Below, piece after piece: positions 1 to 6,530 of a stretch of 22,283 nucleotides of DNA. The notes under the pieces were generated by a model that was not told the DNA's origin, searched no databases, and was given only the letters and a program-made list of their open reading frames with translations. Every line of letters starts with the position of its first letter. The stretch's first letter is position 1. The position numbers were made by a program, and so were the translations under genes. The stretch is from NCBI GenBank assembly GCA_046350675.1, contig JAXLZZ010000010.1:1-22283 (forward strand). The letters run 5' to 3'. This DNA comes from JAXLZZ01 sp046350675. GTDB taxonomy: Bacteria > Patescibacteriota > Saccharimonadia > Saccharimonadales > UBA4665.

Positions 1-1593
1 TCACCATTCGTACAGGGTGGTAACAGCTTCGGCGCTACCGCAGTACTTGGTACTGGTGATGCCAATGCCCTCAGCCTTGTAACGGGTGGGGTATCTCGCT
101 TGTCTATCGCATCAGGCGGCACAGCCAACTTCACCGGCGACTTGACCGTTGCTACCAACAAGCTCACCGTTGCTTCTGCAACCGGCAACACTGCAATTGC
201 TGGCACGCTTGCTGTAACTGGCTCAACCACGCTAACTGCTGACCTAGCAGTAAACGGCGGTAACATCACCAGTAGCGCAGCTACCGTGAACCTATTCAAC
301 GGCGCAACCCCAAGTGCTATAAACCTTGGTACATCTGCAAATGCAAAGACTATCACCATCGGTAATGCTACCGGAGCAACAGCCTTGAATCTCACTGCGG
401 GTACGGGCAACGTAAATCTCAAAGCTAACCGTTTCTCAATCCAGACAAGCGGTGGCACAGAGACCTTCGCCGTTAACCCTGCGAACGGCAACACTGCAGT
501 AGGGGGCGGTCTGACGGTTACCAATAACGCCTCAGTTGGGGGTACTCTCACTATCAGCACCCTTGCAGGTGCAGCTGGTACGCATATTTGTATAAACGGA
601 TCAAAAGTGGTTTCCACCTGTTCTAGCTCCGCAGCATATAAAAAGGACATCACTGCCCTTACAGAAGAAGATTATGGCAATGTTCTCGGCAAGATCGCAA
701 ATACAGAAATCTTTACCTATCGCTGGAAGGATGATGCTACAGGTCGAGTAAATACAGGTGTAATCTCCGAGCATTTACCAGTTGAGCTCATTCAAGGCCT
801 AGACAGTAACAACAATCCAATTCCTGACTGGACATCAATTACTGGTTACCTCTGGGCAGGTACGCGTGAATTGGCAGGCCAGGTTAATGCCTTGCGTAGT
901 GTAAACACCCAACAGACTGCTGCCCTGGATGTTCAGAGTGGCCAGATCAATGATATGAATGCCACTATCGCAGGAGTCTCTACTGCAGTTAATAGCCTCA
1001 CAAACGATGTTAATGACTTGAATAATAACGTAAGCTCACTAAACGGCAGTGTTTCTACCATGAGCGCTCAGATACAGCTCCTACAGGGTGCAAGTGGTGA
1101 AGCCATTAAGAACGGCGATGCTGCCAACCTAACTACGCTTACTGTTACTGGTTCTACCTCGCTCAATAGTCTATCAGTAGTAGGTTCAGCGAGCATCAGC
1201 CAGAACCTAACAGTGGCCGGTCTCACTAGCGTCCAAGACATCATCGTCGGCGGACACCTGATCACTGCTGGTAGCGCCCCTACCAAGGAGCTGCAGACGG
1301 CTGCTGGGGCAGGGGCTACCATCGCTGTAAACGGTAATGACACCCTTGGTACGATCACGATTACCACCGGTGCCACTGGCTTAAGTTCTGGTGATCTAGC
1401 TAAGATCATATTCAGTAAGGAATACGGTCTGCCACCACGCGTCCTCTTGAGCCCGGCTAACGACCAGGCTGCGGGTATTAACTTCTACCGTGGTGCAACA
1501 GATAAGCAGCACTTCTACCTAACGACTACCACTGTACCGACTGCGAATACCACCTATGTGTTCGATTACTTCATCGGCCAGTCTAGCGACTAG
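1..1593 (+). CDS. Large surface / tail-fibre-like protein with S74 chaperone-like domain (5' truncated)
   Basis: The frame is open from base 1, so the gene begins upstream; 530 residues are visible. The first ~200 are Gly/Ala/Thr/Ser/Asn-rich with short recurring strings (LTVA, GNTA, TVTG), as in extended beta-structured fibres or adhesins. A Peptidase_S74-like intramolecular chaperone segment follows at about residues 210-275 (AAYKKDI near 212, then a TEIFTYRWKDD block and a GVISEHLP block). Next is a polar heptad-like stretch rich in N, S and V (about 285-355), which could form a trimeric coiled coil, then more fibre-like repeats and a ~100-residue C-terminal domain ending in YVFDYFIGQSSD. 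S74 domains in phage tail spikes assist trimer folding and may self-cleave; here the domain is internal, not terminal. The likely location is extracellular, but the signal sequence is outside the window. The product class is fairly secure; the ligand is unknown. No T-run terminator follows. Confidence 0.8.
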   Translation, partial: SPFVQGGNSFGATAVLGTGDANALSLVTGGVSRLSIASGGTANFTGDLTVATNKLTVASATGNTAIAGTLAVTGSTTLTADLAVNGGNITSSAATVNLFNGATPSAINLGTSANAKTITIGNATGATALNLTAGTGNVNLKANRFSIQTSGGTETFAVNPANGNTAVGGGLTVTNNASVGGTLTISTLAGAAGTHICINGSKVVSTCSSSAAYKKDITALTEEDYGNVLGKIANTEIFTYRWKDDATGRVNTGVISEHLPVELIQGLDSNNNPIPDWTSITGYLWAGTRELAGQVNALRSVNTQQTAALDVQSGQINDMNATIAGVSTAVNSLTNDVNDLNNNVSSLNGSVSTMSAQIQLLQGASGEAIKNGDAANLTTLTVTGSTSLNSLSVVGSASISQNLTVAGLTSVQDIIVGGHLITAGSAPTKELQTAAGAGATIAVNGNDTLGTITITTGATGLSSGDLAKIIFSKEYGLPPRVLLSPANDQAAGINFYRGATDKQHFYLTTTTVPTANTTYVFDYFIGQSSD

Positions 1594-1632
1594 GGTGCGA
1601 GCATCTCACTAAAATCTCGACTATTTCCTCCC

Positions 1633-1938
1633 GTCATCTCGACCGCAGCGGAGAGATCTTGATTCATGTTCTTTCAACAAAGAACCAAGTTCATACTTTT
1701 GTCTTGATACAAAAGTATGCAAAAGATCACGAGCACAGCCTCCACCTGACTTGAAAGCTGTAAAGCGCAACAATGTCTCGGATGTCTCCCTCTGGTCGGT
1801 CTTATTCTCCTATTAATTCTATTGGAAAGAGAATAAGACAGTATCCTTGAACAAGAATTGTTGCTTTCACAGCATTCAAATCACGTTACGGCTGTTGATG
1901 CTCGCAGAATCGCCATGGCACCTCGCTGAGGCGAGGGG
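1633..1938 (+). repeat. ~300-bp structured interspersed repeat, copy 1
   Basis: First of four related copies (others at 5341-5619, 9555-9866, 16077-16385). Order of elements: a GTCAT start with a TCTC/GAGA hairpin; hairpin A GTTCTTT-caac-AAAGAAC (1668-1685); hairpin B CATACTTTTGT-cttgat-ACAAAAGTATG (1692-1719); a long arm closed by CGAGCA (1730-1735) with TGCTCG (1899-1904), then ACAGCC with GGCTGT, then GCAACAAT (1767-1774) with ATTGTTGC (1857-1864); apical hairpin D GTCTTATTCTC (1799-1809) with GAGAATAAGAC (1829-1839); and hairpin E CCTCGC-tgag-GCGAGG (1921-1936). No coding capacity is evident. It could be a structured RNA or a non-autonomous mobile or REP-like element. Confidence 0.85.
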
Positions 1939-2001
1939 TTGTTGATTGATTGTGCAGATTTTCAGGGGAAAATAAAATGTATACAAAATTTAAAAAAGTA
2001 C

Positions 2002-2030
2002 TTTACAGCTTATGCTAATAGGCATACAAT
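2002..2030 (+). promoter_or_regulatory. Candidate sigma70-type promoter
   Basis: TTTACA (2002-2007), a 17-bp spacer and TACAAT (2025-2030). Predicted transcription start is near 2037. The only plausible downstream gene before the 2351 hairpin is the 44-codon ORF at 2171, or the transcript may be non-coding. Confidence 0.4.
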
Positions 2031-2170
2031 AACAGTAGTAAAAGAACCGAACAAAAAAGTAGAGAAACCACAAAAAAGAACCACTAAGTTGCGAAGCTCC
2101 TGGACAGGCCATTCTATTCCGTTTACAGCCAGAGCCGCTAGGTAGTAACACAGAAAGAAACAGAAAAACT

Positions 2171-2305
2171 ATGAAACCAAGTCCACGACGCAAGCCAAAG
2201 CAGCAAGATGACAGGCTATTAAAGCAGCTGTCTCGCATGGAGCGACGACATCAAGAGCAGATACGTCAGCGTATCGCTAAAGATCCTCTATTTGCCAGCA
2301 TTTAG
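2171..2305 (+). CDS. Possible small basic protein (44 aa)
   Basis: A short ATG-to-TAG ORF in the spacer between the surface protein and parA. The product is strongly basic and looks helical (RLLKQLSRMERRHQEQIRQR), as in small nucleic-acid-binding or ribosome-associated proteins, but no family is recognised. A candidate promoter lies ~140 bp upstream and an 11-bp hairpin ~45 bp downstream. There is no clear Shine-Dalgarno sequence, only A/G-rich sequence before the ATG. An overlapping upstream frame ending at 2145 is also basic but has no convincing start. It could be a chance ORF. Confidence 0.35.
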   Translation: MKPSPRRKPKQQDDRLLKQLSRMERRHQEQIRQRIAKDPLFASI

Positions 2306-2350
2306 GACTGTGTTTCGACTCAATAACGCGCATCCTGTGCTCGCTATGTC

Positions 2351-2384
2351 TACAAACCATGGCAACATGTAGTCATGGTTTGTA
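2351..2384. other. Perfect 11-bp hairpin
   Basis: TACAAACCATG (2351-2361) pairs with CATGGTTTGTA (2374-2384) around a 12-nt loop. No T-tract follows directly on either strand, so this is not a classical terminator. It may end the transcript starting near 2037 or belong to the palindromic repeats of this spacer. Confidence 0.5.
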
Positions 2385-2457
2385 TCTTCACCCCTGTTAA
2401 TTATTATATAGCTGCAGAATACTAGTATTATAAGGCTACATTAATACATGATAGTGC

Positions 2458-2533
2458 TGTCATCCTGAACTTGTTTCAGGACCCATACGGCGAGAAGTGT
2501 TCGCATAGATCCTGAACTGAATTCAGGATGACA
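2458..2533. repeat. TGTCAT...ATGACA palindromic element
   Basis: Terminal inverted repeats TGTCATCCTGAA and TTCAGGATGACA enclose two inner TCCTGAA/TTCAGGA hairpins, so the element can fold as one large cruciform or as two small hairpins. Related TGTCAT units occur at 5249, 9417 and 14021 and begin each copy of the ~300-bp repeat. It ends about 10 bp before the parA -10 box. Confidence 0.75.
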
Positions 2534-2543
2534 AAATGAGGGG

Positions 2544-2552
2544 TGGTATACT
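2544..2552 (+). promoter_or_regulatory. Candidate parA promoter (extended -10)
   Basis: TGG followed by TATACT (2547-2552) gives an extended -10 pattern. No good -35 box is present at 17 bp. The predicted start is near 2559, leaving a leader of about 11 nt with GAGGG just before the ATG at 2570. The upstream in-frame GTG at 2543 overlaps this box, which argues against it as the start. Confidence 0.45.
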
Positions 2553-2569
2553 ATAGCGAAAGAGGGCAT

Positions 2570-3331
2570 ATGACAAAAATTATTGCGGTAGTAAATCAAA
2601 AGGGCGGCGTAGGGAAAACCACAACCACTATTAATGTGGCTGCACAGTTAGCTGCAGAAAAACGCTCGGTACTGATTGTAGATCTTGATCCGCAAGGCAA
2701 TGCCACCAGCGGGTTAGGCATCCCAAAGGAATCGACCCAACTAACAGTTCATGATTTGCTGCGTGGAGAGGCTCCACTTGCCAGTGTGGTGCAGAAGACT
2801 AACGTCGCACAATTATTCGTCGTACCAGCCAATGCTAACTTGGCAGGAGCAGAAGTAGAGCTTGTTGGCGTAGATCGCCGCGAATTTGCGCTCGCAGAAG
2901 CCCTGAAAACGTCGACATATGACTATATCCTGATAGATTGCCCGCCATCACTCGGCTTACTGACAATTAATGCGCTTACTGCCGCCCAAGAAGTGTTTAT
3001 CCCAGTCCAGGCAGAGTATTATGCGCTAGAGGGATTAAGCCAGCTGCTAAATACGATTCAAGCAGTAAAGGGGAGCACTAATCCTAATATCGAATTGCTC
3101 GGTATTGCTTTAACGATGTTTGACAAGCGCAATTCGTTGAGCGAGCAAGTACAGACAGAAGTCGCAAATTACTTCGGTGATAAACTCTTCAAAACAGTGA
3201 TTCCGCGCAATGTGAGACTTGCCGAAGCGCCGAGCTATGGCCGCACTATTTATGAACATGACAAATGGAGCAAAGGTGCTCGTGCCTACAAAGCGCTCGC
3301 CAAAGAGTTCCGAACCCGTACCGAATCCTAA
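2570..3331 (+). CDS. parA: ParA/Soj chromosome-partitioning ATPase
   Basis: A 253-aa ParA-family ATPase that, with ParB, segregates the origin region by ATP-dependent binding to nucleoid DNA. The deviant Walker A motif KGGVGKTT is at residues 11-18 with the signature Lys at 11; DLDPQGNAT (A' motif) and ILIDCPPSLGLLT (Walker B) follow. Length is typical of chromosomal Soj. ATG 2570 is chosen because MTKIIAVVNQKGG matches the usual family N-terminus and the GTG at 2543 lies under the -10 box. Unusually, parB is not directly downstream: two hypothetical genes follow and parB lies on the other strand, converging on them. Assignment is firm. Confidence 0.96.
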   Translation: MTKIIAVVNQKGGVGKTTTTINVAAQLAAEKRSVLIVDLDPQGNATSGLGIPKESTQLTVHDLLRGEAPLASVVQKTNVAQLFVVPANANLAGAEVELVGVDRREFALAEALKTSTYDYILIDCPPSLGLLTINALTAAQEVFIPVQAEYYALEGLSQLLNTIQAVKGSTNPNIELLGIALTMFDKRNSLSEQVQTEVANYFGDKLFKTVIPRNVRLAEAPSYGRTIYEHDKWSKGARAYKALAKEFRTRTES

Positions 3332-3342
3332 ACCGCTTAACG

Positions 3343-3371
3343 TTGACGCTATAGTATCGAGGGCGTAGAGT
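3343..3371 (+). promoter_or_regulatory. Promoter of the 3379 gene (leaderless type)
   Basis: TTGACG (3343-3348), a 17-bp spacer and TAGAGT (3366-3371), then AGCTGCT and the ATG at 3379. With the usual 6-7 nt from the -10 box to +1, transcription would start at or next to the start codon. The box and following bases (GTAGAGTAGCT) recur in the promoter at 3844-3872. Confidence 0.7.
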
Positions 3372-3378
3372 AGCTGCT

Positions 3379-3834
3379 ATGGAAAAGAACCATAGTTATC
3401 CTGTTGGGTCACCACAGGCAAAGTTCAGCGAATTAGTCGGTTACGCACTGGAGAACGGCAATGTACAGGTTTATCATGATGATGAGCCAGACAATCTTAT
3501 AGAAAAATCAGCCGAGTATCATCTGACAGGCACTGATGCCACTGTTTTTGCGACCTGGATTATGTTTAAGCATGTCGTGCAAGGTCCAAGTCCCGAACTT
3601 GGTATTGACGAAGAAGAGCAACGCCTCGGTATTGAAATGTATGGTGGCATGCTTGATGATGATCACCCCGTTTTAGAGATAACTATGGATGCGAAAAGTG
3701 GTGAATTTACCAAAAAGTCGTTGATTGATGAATTTGACTCTGATGTAGTGAAAAGCGAAGAAGGTGTTAACAAAATTTTGCGTACCATTTATGAATGGCG
3801 ACAAGATGGCAAGCTACGAGCAGCTGAGCTATAA
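3379..3834 (+). CDS. Hypothetical acidic protein (151 aa)
   Basis: No family is recognised. The protein is acidic and soluble, with no signal peptide or membrane segment. It looks like an alpha/beta domain (FSELVGYALENGNVQVYHDD; VLEITMDAKSGEF) followed by a helical C-terminus (VNKILRTIYEWRQDGKL). It is similar in length to the protein at 3883 and shares a weak pattern with it: an F..(L/I)V...L..G start and a strand-then-SGEF motif (ITMDAKSGEF versus IELDTLSGEF), so the two may be distant paralogues. It sits between parA and parB, but its own strong promoter and lack of a Shine-Dalgarno sequence suggest independent leaderless expression. Function unknown. Confidence 0.8.
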   Translation: MEKNHSYPVGSPQAKFSELVGYALENGNVQVYHDDEPDNLIEKSAEYHLTGTDATVFATWIMFKHVVQGPSPELGIDEEEQRLGIEMYGGMLDDDHPVLEITMDAKSGEFTKKSLIDEFDSDVVKSEEGVNKILRTIYEWRQDGKLRAAEL

Positions 3835-3843
3835 CGCTTATCT

Positions 3844-3872
3844 TTGACAGGGGTCGCACGGTAGGGTAGAGT
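3844..3872 (+). promoter_or_regulatory. Promoter of the 3883 gene (near-leaderless type)
   Basis: Perfect TTGACA (3844-3849), a 17-bp spacer and TAGAGT (3867-3872), with the ATG 11 nt beyond the box. The predicted leader is about 3-4 nt. Spacing, -10 box and flanks closely match the promoter of the preceding gene, suggesting co-regulation or duplication. Confidence 0.7.
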
Positions 3873-3882
3873 AGCTACTGCA

Positions 3883-4353
3883 ATGAACGAAACATTAACG
3901 CCCAAACCTCTAGAAAATCAATCATCCATAGGCAAAAAATTTATGGGAATAGTTGCGGAGCATCTTGTAGAAGGTGAGATTTCAATCACAGAAGATAAAC
4001 GATACGGCCTAACACTAGCGATAGCCGATTTCGCTGTTCGTGGGAACGGCTCAAAACAGATAGTTAGGTTTAAAGAATACAACCAAGCAACTAATGTAAC
4101 CGGGCTGCCTGGGCATGAAACTAAGCACCATCGTTATGCTATTGAATCTCACCAAGAAGACAGCGACTCAAAAGAATGGCAGATCGATTATGCAATAGAG
4201 TTGGATACGTTGAGCGGTGAATTCTGGCAGCGTATAGAAGACAAAAACGGTATTAGCCACCATCGATTGGAAGACACAGGTTTTGTCGAAATTATCGCTG
4301 CGGGCATAGAATCGGTTAAGAACCGAAATGATCTCATTCCTTTGCCTGACTAG
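3883..4353 (+). CDS. Hypothetical protein (156 aa), possible paralogue of the 3379 product
   Basis: No family is recognised. Soluble and mixed alpha/beta by composition, with no signal or transmembrane segment. The segment IDYAIELDTLSGEF resembles LEITMDAKSGEF of the upstream protein, and both N-termini carry an F..(I/L)V pattern followed by a beta-like stretch, so a shared domain is possible but weakly supported. The middle contains a His-rich stretch (GHETKHHRY). It is preceded by its own promoter with a predicted leader of only a few nucleotides and no Shine-Dalgarno sequence. The stop lies 12 nt from the end of the convergent parB. Confidence 0.78.
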   Translation: MNETLTPKPLENQSSIGKKFMGIVAEHLVEGEISITEDKRYGLTLAIADFAVRGNGSKQIVRFKEYNQATNVTGLPGHETKHHRYAIESHQEDSDSKEWQIDYAIELDTLSGEFWQRIEDKNGISHHRLEDTGFVEIIAAGIESVKNRNDLIPLPD

Positions 4354-4365
4354 GCTACGTAAAGT

Positions 4366-5226
4366 TTAAAACAAATCGATAATTCGTTTAAGCTCGTCGT
4401 CGTTTTTGAAGGCGATTTCTAGTTTGCCGCCTTTGGCAGTTCTTTTAAGCGTTACTGGTGTGCCGAGTTTTTTGCTGAGTGATTTGGTGGCGGGCGTTTC
4501 GTTTTGAGTCTGCTTGGCAGCTTGTTTAGACTCTTTGATGCCAGCTTTGACGCTACTAGCAAATTGCTCAGCTTGTCGCACGCTCCACCCCTGTGAAATG
4601 ATAGTTTTCACAAGATATTCTTGTCGCACTGCATCGCCCTTAAGAGATAAGATGACGCGAGCGTGGCCCTCAGAGATTTTACCCTCCATCAAAGCTTGTT
4701 TGGCAGACTCAGGCAGTTGGAGTAGGCGGACAATGTTGCTGACGGTTGAGGTTGCTTTGCCGAGGCGTTTAGCGATGTCCTCGTATGTCAATGAAAATTG
4801 CTCTCGTAGACGCTCAATACTTATAGCTTGCTCGAGGGGATTCAAATCAACGCGCTGCACATTTTCAATTAACGCGATTTCAAGTTGCTCTAGTTCCTTA
4901 CTGCTGCGCACTACTGCAGGTACCGTCTTGAGTTTGGCAATCTGAGCAGCGCGCCAGCGACGCTCACCAGCAATCAAGGTATATTTACCGTTTTTAACAG
5001 GGGTGACAACTAATGGCTGCACTACACCATGCCGCTTCAAAGAGCTTGCAAGCTCTTGTAGGGCTGTGTCATCAAAATGCCGGCGGGGCTGATACGGGCT
5101 TGGCTGCAACGCATCAACCGCAATCTTTTCAATGCGGTCCTCAGGAGTGAGTAAGGTCTTATCAAAGTCAGCCGATATAAGCGACTCAAACCCTCTTCCT
5201 AACCCTCTTTTTGGTGTTTGACTCAT
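4366..5226 (-). CDS. parB: ParB chromosome-partitioning protein
   Basis: A 286-aa ParB/Spo0J-family CTPase that loads on parS sites near the origin and spreads as a clamp. The N-terminus KRGLGRGFESLI is typical. The ParB/Srx CTP-binding region holds GERRWRA (about residue 88) and ENVQRVDLNPLEQA (about 116), followed by a helix-turn-helix (YEDIAKRLGKATSTVSNIVRLLQLP) and a Lys-rich linker to a short C-terminal dimerisation domain. parB converges with parA and the two hypothetical genes rather than following parA in an operon. The -10 box lies 6 nt before the ATG, so the mRNA is probably leaderless. Assignment is firm. Confidence 0.96.
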   Translation of the reverse strand: MSQTPKRGLGRGFESLISADFDKTLLTPEDRIEKIAVDALQPSPYQPRRHFDDTALQELASSLKRHGVVQPLVVTPVKNGKYTLIAGERRWRAAQIAKLKTVPAVVRSSKELEQLEIALIENVQRVDLNPLEQAISIERLREQFSLTYEDIAKRLGKATSTVSNIVRLLQLPESAKQALMEGKISEGHARVILSLKGDAVRQEYLVKTIISQGWSVRQAEQFASSVKAGIKESKQAAKQTQNETPATKSLSKKLGTPVTLKRTAKGGKLEIAFKNDDELKRIIDLF

Positions 5227-5232
5227 AGCTCA

Positions 5233-5241
5233 ACTATAGCA
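5233..5241 (-). promoter_or_regulatory. parB promoter (extended -10, leaderless)
   Basis: On the minus strand TGC plus TATAGT form an extended -10; the -35 region is weak, which extended -10 promoters tolerate. Six nucleotides separate TATAGT from the ATG, so +1 falls on or next to the start codon. A perfect ACAATAATTGT palindrome lies just upstream and could be an operator. Confidence 0.55.
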
Positions 5242-5248
5242 CAATTAT

Positions 5249-5276
5249 TGTCATCTCGAAGGTAGTGAGAGATCTC
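5249..5276. repeat. Solitary TGTCATCTCGA... GAGAGATC hairpin unit
   Basis: TCTC and GAGA arms pair across a short GAAGGTAGT-containing loop. The unit matches those at 1633, 14021 and 16077 (TCATCTCGA ... GAGAGATCT). The following sequence to 5340 holds no recognisable gene. Confidence 0.55.
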
Positions 5277-5340
5277 TCAAGTCACACTTGTCGTAGGTGA
5301 ATCAACTAACACTTTTTGCTGTCCAGCAGCATCTCAAATC

Positions 5341-5619
5341 TGTCATCCTGAACTAGTTTCAGGATCCAATCAATCTATGTACAAGGCGCCCATGCGCCTT
5401 GTACACATTCTTTTGGCTTGATCCAAAAGAAGCAAAAGATCAAGGCAGGACGCTCATCTTGGGTGATGGTTGTTGACTAGCACAATGGGTTCGACAACTC
5501 ACTCGCTAATCGCTCCCTCAAACATGTCTCACCACAGATATTGTGCTATCACAACAATCACGCCAGGATTTCGCTCTACTGCCACTAATCACCATGGCAC
5601 CTCGCTGGGGGGCGAGGGA
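5341..5619 (+). repeat. ~300-bp structured interspersed repeat, copy 4 (divergent)
   Basis: Most divergent copy, with the same architecture. TGTCAT starts a TCCTGAA/TTCAGGA hairpin. Hairpin A is a wholly different 11-bp helix, GTACAAGGCGC (5379-5389) with GCGCCTTGTAC (5394-5404). Hairpin B is TTCTTTTGG-cttgat-CCAAAAGAA (5408-5431). The long arm is closed by GGCAG/CTGCC and TAGCACAAT (5478-5486) with ATTGTGCTA (5540-5548). CCATGGCACCTCGCTG and hairpin E (CCTCGC 5600-5605, GCGAGG 5612-5617) end it, about 10 bp past the lepB stop. Loop B CTTGATC can also pair with downstream GATCAAG (5438-5444), a possible pseudoknot. Confidence 0.75.
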
Positions 5620-5628
5620 ATTTCAGAG

Positions 5629-6408
5629 TTAGAATATCTCGGCAGAGTTGAGCGGGAAGACGCGGATTACAAGTTTGCCGACTATTTGGCTGGCATCAAT
5701 TGGCCCGAAGGCGCGGGAGTCCAGCGAGTCAGGACGGTTATCGCCCGATACAAATAGTTGGGTTTTATCGAGAGTTACGTCGACGTTTCCAGAGGTGTAG
5801 GGGATGTTCTTGCCATAGGGCAGGGTTTCATCAGGGTCGAATCCATCAGGGTGTTCTTTGTTGTACACGGTATATTTGCCGTCTTTTACTACCACACGAT
5901 CGCCGGGCAGCCCGATTACGCGTTTAATAAGCTGTTTGCTGTCAGCTGAGCCGTACTGACCTAGACCACTTTCATTAAATACAATCACATCACCTCTGTT
6001 GGGGATATAGGCGTGGCGGGTAATGCTAGACCAGGTGCGTGGTACTTTCCAGATAATAAGCTTGTCATTATTTTGGAGCGTACTTTCCATGCTGGGTCCG
6101 TCCACTTGATATGATCGGAAGATGAAGGTGATGATAAACAGCGCAACTAAGAGGGCGGTAATAAGAATACTGAGAGTAGAGAAAAGTTCTCGCCAGCCGG
6201 ATTTTGGCTTTGACATAGGTGTTTCGACTTCTGACTGCGGCGCCTCGTGATGGGGCTGGGGGTGTGGCTGGTGAGGAGGGGTGGTGAGCGGAGCTGGAGC
6301 TTGGACCGGCTGTTCGTGACTATGCTCGGGCGCGTGCTCAGGTGCCGCCGGTGGTAGCGGTATTGTAGCTGGTGTTTCTTCGGTGGGTTGCTGCTTGTCA
6401 TCGTTCAT
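5629..6408 (-). CDS. lepB: Signal peptidase I with long Pro/His-rich N-terminal tail
   Basis: A 259-aa type I signal peptidase, which cleaves signal peptides of exported proteins on the outer face of the membrane. Residues 1-65 are Pro/Ala/His/Glu-rich and disordered; one transmembrane helix follows (about 77-99). The catalytic Ser106 lies in DGPSMESTL and Lys162 in KQLIKRVIGLPGD; the conserved GDNRPDSLDSRAFGPI box is near the C-terminus. The N-terminal tail is longer than in most LepB proteins. ATG 6408 is preferred over the in-frame GTG at 6420 because that GTG overlaps the TATAGT -10 box. It is divergent from the LCP gene and followed by copy 4 of the structured repeat. Confidence 0.94.
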   Translation of the reverse strand: MNDDKQQPTEETPATIPLPPAAPEHAPEHSHEQPVQAPAPLTTPPHQPHPQPHHEAPQSEVETPMSKPKSGWRELFSTLSILITALLVALFIITFIFRSYQVDGPSMESTLQNNDKLIIWKVPRTWSSITRHAYIPNRGDVIVFNESGLGQYGSADSKQLIKRVIGLPGDRVVVKDGKYTVYNKEHPDGFDPDETLPYGKNIPYTSGNVDVTLDKTQLFVSGDNRPDSLDSRAFGPIDASQIVGKLVIRVFPLNSAEIF

Positions 6409-6418
6409 ATCGATTCTC

Positions 6419-6424
6419 ACTATA
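6419..6424 (-). promoter_or_regulatory. lepB -10 box
   Basis: Minus-strand TATAGT with 10 nt to the ATG at 6408, giving a predicted leader of about 3-4 nt. The -35 region is weak. It decides the lepB start, because the alternative upstream GTG lies inside the promoter. Confidence 0.5.
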
Positions 6425-6487
6425 TCACGATAGCCACAAGCTTAACTGTACCTTTCGTAAAATATAAAAAATAGTTGTAAAAAAGCC

Positions 6488-6516
6488 TTTACACATAAGC
6501 GGTTTAGCGTTATTCT
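6488..6516 (+). promoter_or_regulatory. Promoter of the LCP-family gene
   Basis: TTTACA (6488-6493), a 17-bp spacer and TATTCT (6511-6516). The ATG at 6531 is 14 nt past the -10 box, so the leader would be about 8 nt without a Shine-Dalgarno sequence. Confidence 0.6.
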
Positions 6517-6530
6517 AGGGATAGTTCGAG

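Noticed and set aside
1939..2145. 68-codon ORF ending in a basic segment
   Set aside because: It begins inside the tail of repeat copy 1 with no start-site support and crosses the candidate promoter at 2002-2030; antisense frames there are equally unconvincing.
5470..5949. Plus-strand ORFs of 60-95 codons in this region
   Set aside because: They lie in repeat copy 4 or antisense to lepB, and their composition follows hairpin arms or the complement of lepB codons; no Shine-Dalgarno sequence or promoter is seen.
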